Below are positions 22,965 through 33,175 of a stretch of 64,000 nucleotides of DNA, in pieces. The position numbers and the translations under genes are program-made. This DNA comes from Neostapfia colusana. Its lineage: Eukaryota > Streptophyta > Magnoliopsida > Poales > Poaceae. The notes beneath the pieces were generated by a model. It was not told the DNA's origin, ran no database searches, and saw nothing but the letters and a program-made list of their open reading frames with translations. Position 1 is the stretch's first letter, and the number at the start of each line of letters is the position of its first letter. The stretch spans positions 88,276,780 through 88,340,779 of the forward strand of contig JASWHV010000009.1 in assembly GCA_030760725.1 (NCBI GenBank). The letters are read 5' to 3'.

Positions 22965-23225
22965 CATTTCTATGTCACTTACTCCATTTCTACATTCCCC
23001 TCTCCATTTCTATGTCCCACTCTCCATTTCTACATTCCTCTCTCCATTTCTATGTCCCATTTCTCCATTTCTATATGCCCTTCTCCATTTCTACGGTTCC
23101 TTCCTCCATTTCTATGGTCCTTTCTCCATTTCTATGGTTCTTTTCTCTATTTCTATGGTTCTTTCTTCATTTCTATAGTTCTTTCTCCATTTCTATGGTT
23201 CTTTCTCCATTTCTACTTCTTTTAT
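22965..23225 (-). repeat. Minisatellite of about 20-22 bp units in the element G LTR
   Basis: About a dozen imperfect copies of a unit like CTCCATTTCTATGGTTCTTT (plus strand) in tandem. It lies 60-320 bp inside the start of the LTR as read on the minus strand. Open frames of up to 150 codons across it are a by-product of the repeat. Confidence 0.85.
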
Positions 23226-23284
23226 AATGCTTCTCTACATGAAAAATGTATGCAATGCTTGGAAATGAATTTGAGGGTGTTACA

Positions 23285-23598
23285 ATGAAGTCAATAGCTC
23301 TATGCATGAGGAAGAGGATCCGGAAGAGGTGGAACCATTCGAAGACGACATAAAAGACAATCCATAAGAACGGGATTGGTACGCACCTCAGGAGGAGTTT
23401 CACGTGGACTTACACCCCGTGGAGCCTCATGAAGCTATGTCGGGAGGAGATGAATCCGAAGAGGAGCCACCCCTTGCTGAGGCCAATAGTAAAGGTGATG
23501 AACGGGCCAACCGTTCAGTTCAAGAATTCCGGTCCGATGGAATGGAAGGAGGACATATATCCAAGGAGCTCAAAGAATTTCTGGATTGCTGAATCTTA
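23285..23598 (+). pseudogene. G' fragment: plus-strand piece of a G-family accessory ORF
   Basis: This matches the acidic N-terminal region of the element G accessory ORF, but on the plus strand (for example QEFRSDGMEGG and RELKEF/KELKEF in the two copies). It has an in-frame stop around 23365 and is cut on the left by the LTR of G and on the right by LTR A'. Where G has a TAG this copy has GAG, so it helps to identify the damage in G. G apparently inserted into this older relative in opposite orientation. Confidence 0.75.
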
Positions 23599-26500
23599 TG
23601 TAAAAGTCCCAAAAACGTGAATGTAAAGAAACGGATGTTTGAATGTCATTGTGTTTCAGGTTCATGAAAAATGGGACTTACGAAAACTTTCTTACACAGG
23701 TTGTTATACGTGGGGTTCAACAACATGGGTTCAAGCATTCATTTGAATGTGTTGGACTAAGGTGGACTTAAACTCATGCGTAAATCATACATGTGCATGA
23801 GAAAGAATTAAAAGTAGGTCTTTAGACTCAAATGCTCACCTCAATTTTCCACCAAATTTTTGAATACACATGGAGCCTCATACATTTGGAATTGGGGAGA
23901 TTTATGGTGGCAACCTTCTGATTTGAGGGTGAGCTAAAAAGGAGTGAATTACGACTATGTTTGAGTTCGTGCTGAATTCCAAATGTTAAGACAAATTCAA
24001 ACTGAACTTGTGAGGTACAGATTAGGACCAAGAGGGAATCAAGCATGGGCTATGAGCAAACCAAATGTTGCACTCAAATTCGAATAGGTCATCATAAAGG
24101 AGGTTTTAAACTGTGGGTTCAAAGTTTATATGTGCAGCAACCAAATTTAAAAATTGAGTCCATATTTGAAATCCTCAGCTCCAAATTTGTGGGAATACAA
24201 ATTTTTACTACATTTGGAAGTTTTTTGGCTAAGCTTTTGCAATAGGACATAAAAGGGTAATTGAATTCAAATTCAAATTTGAACTTGGATGAAACATTGC
24301 CCTATGTCCAAATGAATTCCCAAATTTGAGCTCCACATTGGAATTTATTACCTACCAAAATGAGGAGATATTTGTGAGGATTTTGGGGGATAAGAAGAGG
24401 GGAAGAGAGGGGTGGACCCCACATGTTATAGTGCCATATAAACTTGCACTCGAAGTCATCCTATCTGTTCAGACTCGAACACACCCGGGACTTCTCCGAG
24501 CGCCACCGAGCTGCAGCTGAGACCCCCGTGGAAGCCACCTCCAGCTCCCGGATTCGAGCTGGTGACCAGCTTGCGAGTTTCAGCGTGATGTTTTGCCCCC
24601 AACCGACTCCCACTCGAGCTCTGTTTCTGTCTTGCATGGCAAAAGCACCGGACGGCAGACACTTCAGTCGATCATCGGGAGGCGAAAAAACTCATGCCAC
24701 CAAGCTCCCCGAGCTGCGAAAACGGCACCGAGTGGTCCTCTCCTACCTTCTCTACACACAACTGGGCTAGCCAAGCTTCCCCACACCGAGAACCTAGCTC
24801 CCGCGCGGCAAACCAAACCACATCACCGTCCGGACGCCCGTGGACAGCCCCACACAAAGGTTTTCATGCTCCATCAAGGGTACCCAGAGGAGCTCCAGAT
24901 CGCCACACTGCTCCTCCCCAAGTTTCAGATCAATCCGTGCACCGTAGCTCGAGAATTTCGAGTTCTTCTCTCTGCCGGGGAAAACCTAACCACGGGTAAG
25001 GATTCTTGAAATTGATGATAAATTTTCGGTTAGAGCTGATCATTTTGCGCACACATGAGCTAGAGTTGGTAGGGAACCTTTTGCCTTTTGGAACCTAGCA
25101 TATAACCGGATAGCCATAGCTAATTTTAAGTTTTTCGAGTGGCGGTCATGGCGGGAACCGCCGGGCACATGGTGAGACCTCATTTCGAGCCGTTGCCGAT
25201 CAAGTTTGAACCAAGTCAAGCACCCCCATGACTCACTGATGCTGTGGAACCAAAAACTCGTTGGTTTGGGGGTCTAGAGAGGGTGAGCAACGTTGCCGGA
25301 GCAAGCACCGAGCCACCGCACATCGCACAAGAGTCTAGCGCCGTCGCCGACCTCCAGTGAGTGTGGGGACGAGTTCCTCATGTCAAGAGAGAGGCTAGCG
25401 GCGAGTTTCAGCCCTTGAGTCCACCGGAAAACGAGAGTCCCAAGCAGCGCCGCCGCGCCGGCAAGGGGGAAGGCGCGCGCGGGAAAGGGGGGCTCGGGAG
25501 GAAGAAGCCTCCGGCCCCACCGGTCAGTGACCGTTAGCGGTAGACTGGGATTTTCTGTGGCCATTTGATCGTTTGTGGATACAGCCAAATTGTCTGTGGA
25601 CCACAGTGTGGCTGCATCGAGGGACTGACACGTCAACTGGGACCCACAGTCAGAATTTAAATGTTACCCGGTTTATTTGAATCCCCAAATTCAATTCAAA
25701 CTTTAGAACCTCATAACTTTTGCTAGGAAGCTCCAAATTTAGTGATTGAAATTGGGATGCATTCAGATTGGAAAACTCTATCCAAATATGCAACCCAATT
25801 TGTATGAAAGTCATTATTAAATTCTGAAAAATTCCTTAAAGCTTTTCAGCAAAAGTATTTTAGAGGGATTTTGGTTCATCCAAAAATCATCAAATTTTGC
25901 CAAAGTATTCTTTAGGATTTTAGTTAGTTCCTGTAAAAGTTTCAGCTCATTTGGAATGATTTGGTTAGGAGAATTCTGATTTCAAGTTGCTGTGTTCAAA
26001 TGAATAAAGAAACAATTTTCAGAAAATTTTCAAAACTTGGAAATTCAGTTCTGGGCAATTCCTAGTTCCAAAATTCCTAGGGAAATTCAAGCATGCTCCC
26101 TGATCTATGTTTGAAATTCTGGTTCACTTGAGTTTGCATGAAAGTGTAAATTTATTCAGAATTAATTCCTTTCTTCCTAAATGCTTAGAGAATTGTTCTG
26201 AGTGAACTACATGTTGAAAAATTCTAAATTTTGGTCCAGATGACTTTCTTGCGACAAGGAAATCACATGAAAATTTTCAGCTCCATTGGAGCTCTGTATC
26301 AGTACCTTTTGATTCAACAGTCCTAGGTGAAAAATGCAACAATTAGGAAGAACACTTAGCACTTGATTAGGTGGATTAACCCAAACCCAAACCACTAGCA
26401 CCAGTGTCATTTTAAATTCTTAAACAGAGTTCCATTTTTAAACTTGTATTTAGAACTTGTTAACAAAAGCTTTACAATTAAACTTATATGCTGTGACACC

Positions 26501-29433
26501 ATCAATTCTGTGGAAAACCACGGAACCGAGAACTGATGCATATGTGTGCCCAGGATGTTCATCACACATACACATATGTTCCACAAACTGAATTCAGAAT
26601 ATATATGACCACAAATAACAGAGTTTATTACAATGTCTCATGAGTCTTGGACTCATGCTCACAGCGGAAGTCTTAATCTAACATCAGAAGTCTTATTTCT
26701 ATGCAGCGGAAGTCTTTATTCTAATGCGGAAGCAATCTAACTAATGCGTAAGCAATTCTAAGCAGCAGTGGCTCCATCTCTACTTCATCCCCACAGGCAA
26801 GGTTGACAACAGATCACACGCCTAATGCCCCACTTGGTCTTCATAGTAATCTTCTCCTGTTGCTGATGATGAAATAATAATGCAAGTTTGAGTACAATGA
26901 TGTACTCAGCAAGTGCGGGAAAATATGATATGTAGCTCATAACAAGGTAGATATAAAAAGGCTCATTGCAGAAAGCAAAGTTATTTATCAAAACCATGAT
27001 AAAACAACAACTCATCTTTAAGTGAATGTAATCCCAACATGTATTAAAATACCAATCATACCACCATTATGTTCATTACCTTCCATGCCACAACCAGACA
27101 TCAATCAACCTCATCCTTGCTCACAAATACCTCCTCGTATTCGCTACCATCTCACGAATTCCATCTCATATTCGCTACCATTTCATCTCATAAACAACTT
27201 CGTCTCCCACCGAGACCAACCTTGTTGCCATGACTCAACAGTCATGCAACCCATCTTATTCACCCGGACTCAACAGTCCAAAAATCAAACCAAAACCAAA
27301 CCATAACCAATAACCATATCCAATCACCATCCCAACTAATCATGGAAGATGGCCAGGCGCTCGTGACCGTAAGCTCGGCTATCATGATAGTTTTAAGACT
27401 CTGTAGAGTTTGCACCAATTTACCCACAAGTTTGTGATTTCGTCACCCGTCAGCGACTGCAGAACCTCCATTATACCAGTACACAACCGTCGGTGTATGG
27501 CCAAGAGATCACAAAATAGCTTTTACAAAGGGGCTACTAGATGTATGGACTCACTAAGGTTTCACCGGCAGGCTAGAATCCCCAATTCTCCCACCCACGG
27601 CCCCCCTCTTGTGCCATGCAGTTCCCATGGCAGTTCTGTGGTGACTAGCTCCGGGGGCAACACGTGTCTCACAGGGTCGGACCTCTGCCCCTTTGCGGAG
27701 ATGAGCCCCGAGCCTGCCACGTAGCCATTTTAGCGGCGGACCTCTCCCCACTTCGCAGGGATGAGCTCCGAACACGCCACGTGGCCAGCAGGCCGCGGGA
27801 GTTGTCTTTGGCGCTCTCTGTGAACTGGATTCGGATCTTTATGGCAATCTTTTTGATATTTTCTCTATTCCCACTTCTTTTAAAATGTTTTCTCTACATG
27901 AAACATGAATACATGCAGAAACCAGAAATGAGGGTGTCACATATGCATATTCATAACGTGTAGCATCTACGTGAAGATTGTGAAGCAATTGAAGTGGAGA
28001 TCAAAGAGGAAGGAAAGCGAGTGATCAAGCCACAAGTGGTCTTCACTAACTGAATAGATACTTAGTCACCTGCAAAACCAAGGCAAGCTCCGGTTTGCAT
28101 TTAAGTTGTTTATAAAGTTTTTACTTTGTTCACTACTATGGTTAGAGTTTTGTATGTGCATTAGGTCAAGGATGTTTTATACTCCAAATGCATGACCAAA
28201 TGAACCCTGGAGTCAAGGGTAGAAAAGTGTCACCGCTGTAGAATAATGCCGCGCTAAATAGGCTATGACATCCGGTAGAAGTCGAGTAGTTGGAATCTAC
28301 TCGCAAGCTATAGTTCGGGATTACATGGGTGTGGTTGGAAGGCAAACTAAAGTTTATACTTCTAAAGATGAGACCGGGAAGGAGGGTTAGGCAGCGACCA
28401 TAGTCTTGGTCGAGTATCTCTGCCTGTGTCGGTTAAGGACCGATGCGTGTGCGGCACCCATGAGCAAGTATTGAGTTGTGTACCGGATGCTTACTGCTAT
28501 ATGGGACCCAGGAAACCGATGTACCAGGTTAACTGGATTGTAGAGGCATACCACATCGTCTCGTTAGACCTATAAACCTGAGACGGCGTGACTGGTTCTA
28601 CAGTCAGGTGTCCTGCAAAAGGTTGCCACATACGACGTAATGAAGAACGCCAGATTTGGGTCTTCAGAGGCGGGTGTATGTGTCGAGTTATCCGGGCAGT
28701 GTTTGATTTGAATCACCGTCCCTCGCAGTTATGAGTACCGCTTGCTCACTGTGTTGTGACGTAGTAAGCAAGTTGTGTGAGAACAGTTTATAAAGTTTTA
28801 ATTTGCTGCTATGATAATTGGAATTGCATGAAAACCATGTCTGAAATAATGATAGAGCGAATTAAAGTTATTTTCCACCTTGGGACAAGTAACATTGGAA
28901 TGAAGCGTTTCTTGTTTGATTGTGGAGTTCCAATGTTGCTGGGCGTAAGTTCACTACTATGATGGCTAAAATCTGAAAGTTAAGGATGAACTCGTAGGTG
29001 AGTCTTTTTGCAACTTATAGGATTATGTCTTAAGTTACCTTCATGTAGAGTTGCATGCTTTAGGAGAGATGGTTAAGTCTTGCTGAGCCTTTGTGCTCAC
29101 TCTTGCTATATGGGTGGTTTTGCAGGTTAACATCGACGCTTATAAACAAGGTTGTCCGGTGAGACTCGGAAACTTCCGAGTCAGGTAACACATGGTGAAC
29201 CTTGCCGCTGCCATGTCTTCGTGATGCTAGCGAGAGGAGTCCGCTACAATGTCGACGTGAGCTGATCATAGACTTCCGCTGTAGATATTTGATGTAAATT
29301 ATTTACAAAGAACATCAATAAACTTCTGCTTTTGATTTATGTAATACAGTTTCCTTATATGTGTGCTGTTGGGTGCCGCAAAACACGGCACCACCCAATG
29401 CAATTCCCGGGCGAGCGACACGGCCCCGTGACA
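23599..29433 (+). repeat. LTR A': A-type chromovirus LTR without internal region, interrupted by B2
   Basis: It starts TGTAAAAGTCCC and ends near CGGCCCCGTGACA. Excluding the B2 insertion it is about 4.4 kb and runs parallel to the element A LTR, including the block GCAAGCTCCGGTTTGCAT and the end region GCTGTTGGGTGCCGC. No primer-binding site follows and no polypurine tract precedes. The flanks differ (TCTTA left, CGGGC right) and belong to different elements, so it is either a rearranged solo LTR or the relic of a larger deletion. No host gene is visible in this stretch. Confidence 0.8.
26492..27941 (-). mobile_element. Solo LTR B2 (1450 bp), minus strand, internally deleted
   Basis: It begins TGTGACACC and ends GGGTGTCACA on the plus strand, with the duplication TATGC on both sides (26487-26491 and 27942-27946). 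It is the B1 family in reverse. Compared with B1 about 1.9 kb is missing (equivalent of roughly 16634-18505), which removes most of the G-box array and the TATA box. The junction is near 27640. It probably cannot drive transcription from the usual start. Confidence 0.93.
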
Positions 29434-30265
29434 CGGGCTGGATCCCCCTCATATGTTTCGCTAAAATAGACTAGATGTAGCTAAGTTTGCCTATGTTTGG
29501 CTATGTTTGACTAATTTTGGCTCCTGTGTCAGGCTTAGCTCCTCCTGGATACTCTGGAGCTCCAGGTCCCTCCGCGACATCCGTCGGCTGGGTCCAGCGG
29601 ATGAAACCTGTGATAAAAAGCCCCTCAAGGGTCTTGCCTCCCTCGAGTTAACCACTCCATCGAATATGGACTACAAAAAAGATTAAGAATAAGATTATAT
29701 AGCTTGAATTGACAGAAACAAAAAACAGCTACCATCTCACTGTCCAAGGGCTTTTCCGCCACCACTCGCATACACGATGTTGACGTTGATTGGTGCGTTC
29801 TGCCAATTTAATTATTCACCGTGAATCTTCACCGCCTCCTCCTCATACTTCTCTTACAAATACATGCAAAATATGAAAAATGTGGCAATAGCAATATTAG
29901 TTACAAATCACTTAAAGTATGTCGAAGACTCATCAATCGAGTTGCCGCCACTAGAGTGCACAGCTGGCCGAGCTGTGATGGGTCACTTGCCCTGTGACCT
30001 CTCTTCCACACCTGAACATCACTCGGTCGTTCACCGAGCTCGTTTTCCTATGGGTACGAGTTAGTAGCATAAATATACTATAAATATAGTTTTGTAGGTA
30101 TTTTCCTTATCACTCATTTAGCCAGACATAGATGTCCATCAGGACCATACGTATGGCCTCCAGTAGACCCTCTGCACTGCCGGGCCCTCTTGGACTTGGC
30201 AACAAAGCCTGTGCTGTACCACAGCCGAAAGAGAGCCCGGTAAGCCTCTGGATGGTCCTCCAACC
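29434..30265 (-). pseudogene. Remnant of a CACTA (En/Spm) transposon protein, Transposase_24-like
   Basis: Minus-strand coding fragments appear in the order expected for the plant Ptta/En-Spm transposase family. From 30265 down: HPEAYRALFRLWYSTGF and GHTYGPDGHLCLAK, then a gap that may be an intron; RGHRASDPSQLGQLCT near 29990; YEEEAVKIHGE and WQNAPINVNIVYASGGGKA near 29740-29850. Stops interrupt several pieces. No terminal inverted repeats are visible. The Tat-like LTR at 30266 cuts the upstream side and LTR A' the other. Assignment rests on recalled family motifs, so the family is likely and the exact exon borders are not. Confidence 0.7.
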
Positions 30266-31011
30266 TGTTGGAGGTAAAAAATGGTTGTGAGTTTTGCAGG
30301 TTGGAGGAGCCAAAAAACAAGGTGGAAAGGGCCTTGTACCTCGAGAATTCAAGGTGCAGAAGGCTTCAGCAAAGGAACCTACCCAAGAATGGAGAAATAC
30401 GTGTGGGGGGCCTGTTTTACCTCGAAAACTCAAGATCCAAGCGCTCGGGTGGGAACTCGACCCGAGAAGATCGAATTACCTTGCGGCTGCGAGATAAACC
30501 AGCTAAACCGCAAGATACAAGGACTGAAGGGACTTAGGCATTCTCGGTAGAGTTCAAAACTTTGTAAATAATAAAGTTAGAGTCATGTAATCTTATAGAA
30601 GGTCCAATGCGACATTCATCCGTGCATTTAAATAAGATTGAGACTTAGAAATAAGTTGGGTTTAGTTTAAACTTAGGAAATCGGATCTTTTCGGTTGTAA
30701 TAGGGTCTATATAAAGGCAGCCATCCGCCAAAGGAAGAGAGCCAATCCAGATCAATTCAATACAACTTTTCGTTCATCTACTTTATTTTCTTATGTTTTC
30801 GTAGTTCATAGCTTAGCTAGTAGCCCCTTTGTTGCTTTGTCGAGGAAAGCATCTGGCTCTGTCCACGTAAGTGAGACGTATCACGTTCCTAATCACTGGA
30901 ACCTCATTCTATCTTGATTTTGGTGAGCTAACGCTAAGATTTCTCAAGGTGTAGGTGACTTAGACCATCTTCTGGTGACTCCACGTGACTCAACCCTCTG
31001 TTCGATGAACA
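30266..31011 (+). repeat. Probable 5' LTR of the Tat-like element, about 746 bp
   Basis: Proposed from TGTTGGAGG at 30266 to GATGAACA at 31011, directly before the primer-binding region. TATATAAAGG at 30708-30717 fits a promoter position. The start is inferred from the end of the CACTA similarity and the TG dinucleotide. Open frames on both strands here are not supported as genes. Confidence 0.6.
30708..30717 (+). promoter_or_regulatory. TATA box of the Tat-like LTR
   Basis: TATATAAAGG, about 300 bp before the LTR end. Confidence 0.5.
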
Positions 31012-31014
31012 GAA

Positions 31015-31033
31015 TTGACGACTCCACTGGGGA
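31015..31033 (+). other. Primer-binding region of the Tat-like element
   Basis: TTGACGACTCCACTGGGGA resembles the TGGCGACTCCGCTGGGGA sequence that follows 5' LTRs of Tat/Retand elements, with one or two changes. Confidence 0.6.
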
Positions 31034-31144
31034 GAGACGTCATTCACGTCGACCAAACGCATCTGCTACATGATCGGGACACTCTTGTATTGATCGCATC
31101 TAGAGAAAGCATCAAGGAGGAAGGCCGACGGCAAAGCCATCGAC

Positions 31145-33111
31145 ATGAGCAACGTCATTGATGTCCAACTCGATGATCTCTCACAGAAGGAATATGAACT
31201 CAACCAGGAAGAAGTAGAGTGAGAGATCCAGGAGGAAAAGATGGCGCGACTTCAAGCCAAGCTTGCCTGCTTCCACGAGACGCGAGGAGGCATCGTCCAG
31301 AAGTCCGACACGTGCGAAGCAATAGCTCGTATGGTAAACTAACCGATATCACTTGAAGAACTTGTACAACTTGTAGATGTATCGGTCACCTCGAAGTATA
31401 GCGCCGATCTAGAGCAGATGGCATCGTCATAGCAAACAAGAATAAAAACTCGTTTGACATGCTCAAAAACGACATAGAAAACACGATAGGTCGGAACCTT
31501 CACCGGCAGATCTGATCTACCGTGCAGCAAATGCAAAACGAGGCAGTAGGCAAACGTGTAGAAGCTAACACGAGCAGTGCAGCAGGTAACTCAACCAATG
31601 TGCCACCACCTTGCATGCCATCTACGTATACACAAGCTAGGCAGCCTACCATGAATGTGCAGCAGCCATACTACCAAACAGTGGCATATGGACCTGCCAT
31701 TCCACACACAGGGAACATTTGTACCGCTCAGGCAGGTGCCTGACGCATAGTTCCCTCCAATACCCCCACAAGTGACACCGTGCAATTTGCTTGAGCCTCC
31801 CATACCACAGAACCATTCATCACACGAAGAACTCAGAGAAAAAGCGACTAGAACGCTTAGTGAACTTGGGGTAGCAACAAGAACAACGATTAGAAACTAC
31901 CGGAAGCCTTACCCCGACCACTATGATAATGTCCCTTATCCTAGAGGCTTTAGAGTGCCGGATTTTACTAAGTTTAGTGGGGAGGACTCTAAAACAACTC
32001 AAGAACATGCAGGCCAATTCTTGATCCAGTGCAACGACGTGGGAATCACGGATGTTCACCGGATCAGATTGTTCCCCTTGTCCCTAACCGGCACTTCCTT
32101 TAGTTGGTTCACATCGCTAGCTCCCAATTCTTTTCTAAATTGGCCGTGTTTAGATCAAAATTTCCATGAGTACTTCTTCACCGGTGAGGTAAAGCTGAGA
32201 TTGTTCCATCTAACTGCGGTGAGGCAGATACATAATGAACTTGTAGCTGAATACATCAAACGGTTTAGGGAAACACGAAACAAATGTTTTAGCCTAACCA
32301 TAGGGGAGAAATAGTTGGCCGATCTAGCGTTTGCAAGACTGTTACCTTACCTTAAGGAGAATATGGATGGCGTCGAGTTCGGGGACGTCAACCAAGTATT
32401 GCAACGAGCTGTGGCACATGAGAACCGGGCTAGAGAGGCTAAGGTACATGGCCAGTTCAAAGAGATCAACCACAGGGACCGAGAGAAGCAACACGTCAAC
32501 CATCTCGGGGAAGACTCGGCCAATGATGTGGACATGGAATTATGTGTGGTCGAGTGGGTTAAAAACCACAAGAACAAGGCTTTGGCTTGCACTTTAGTGA
32601 AGCCCAACCCCGGGTAGAACGAGGAGATGAAGTTCACCTTCGATGTGATGAAGTATGACAAGCTTCTCGATGTGCTCTTGCAAAACAAAGTGATCAGGTT
32701 GAAGAATGGCCACGTTGTCTCACCGCCCTAGCAGCTGGCCAACAAAAGATATTATAAGTGGCACGACTCCTTTTCTCATTCAACTAACGAGTGCAACTTC
32801 TTTCATCGACAGGTACAATTGGCTTTGAACGATGGTCGGTTGGCTCTAGGTGATGGACAACGGACCCTTTCCCTATCAACACGGTGAGCCTAGAAGGGAG
32901 GATCCTCATGAGGACCGATCAGGCATCAACAGGGAAGAATGTGATCGTGTCCGATGACATACGAAAGAAGATGATCAAGCCCCAAAACCCCGAGGTCAGC
33001 AGATGGAAGCTCAACGAACCAAGAAATACAACTCAGTTCAAGCCGACCTCAGAGTATTTGATCACCAAGTACATCAGAAAGAAGCAGGCAGGAAGTGTAT
33101 TCCATAGGTTG
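31145..33111 (+). pseudogene. Gag of the Tat-like element, degraded
   Basis: An ATG at 31145 starts a frame (MSNVIDVQLDDL) that soon meets stops. A proline-rich piece follows at 31522-31743. The conserved capsid-like region is at 31772-32617 (DNVPYPRGFRVPDFTKFSGE, LFPLSLTGTSFSWF, RRFRETRNKCFSLTI-like), with a TAG at 32312-32314. Further pieces contain KWHDSFSHSTNECNFFHRQ, where the family normally has a first zinc-ligand Cys that here is Tyr, and a frameshift near 32870. No protease or polymerase follows. It cannot make a full Gag protein. Confidence 0.75.
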
Positions 33112-33175
33112 TGTAACACCCTCAAATTCATTTCCATGCATTGCATAACTTTTCACGTAGAGAAGAATTGTAAAA
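33112..33175 (+). repeat. 64-bp stub of a G/B-family LTR start
   Basis: TGTAACACCCTCAAATTC and the next bases match, in reverse, the outer end of the element G LTR (23220-23284), including the GTAGAGAAG block. It is all that remains of an element that inserted into the Tat-like gag; element C begins right after it. Confidence 0.85.

Larger units (their letters stand above)
15661..23284 (-). mobile_element. Element G: minus-strand LTR retrotransposon, 5' LTR and accessory ORF only
   Basis: Read on the minus strand: 5' LTR (23284-20540), primer-binding site, leader, and an accessory ORF (20283-15947) interrupted by a solo LTR. The copia element H cuts the internal region at 15660, so gag, pol and the other LTR are not in the window. 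The sequence after the ORF resembles the stretch after ORF1 of element C (GTGAGTTGTGG then a CAT/CCG-rich segment), which puts G in the same broad gypsy group. The base run after the LTR, ATGAA at 23285-23289, would be the target-site duplication; its partner is not visible. Confidence 0.8.
20540..23284 (-). repeat. 5' LTR of element G, 2745 bp, minus strand
   Basis: On the plus strand it begins TGTGACACCCGG and ends GAGGGTGTTACA. The end next to the primer-binding site aligns with the last part of solo LTR B1 in reverse orientation. It lacks the G-box array of B1 and instead has a different minisatellite near its other end (22965-23225). Confidence 0.9.
30266..33111 (+). mobile_element. Decayed Tat/Retand-like gypsy element, 5' LTR and gag only
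   Basis: A short LTR, a primer-binding region of the Tat type and a gag with several stops. Pol and the 3' LTR are absent; a B-type LTR stub cuts it at 33112. It inserted into the CACTA remnant on its left. Confidence 0.75.

Noticed and set aside
20540..23284. Solo LTR
   Set aside because: A primer-binding site and leader lie next to it on the minus strand, and no 5-bp duplication matches on the two sides, so it is the 5' LTR of element G.
22836..23288. A 150-codon frame rich in Phe, Ser and Tyr that looks like a membrane protein
   Set aside because: It translates a 20-22-bp tandem repeat in the LTR of element G; the other two frames are open too.
31012..33111. Tat-like gag as a working gene
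   Set aside because: At least three stops and a frameshift, and no pol follows.
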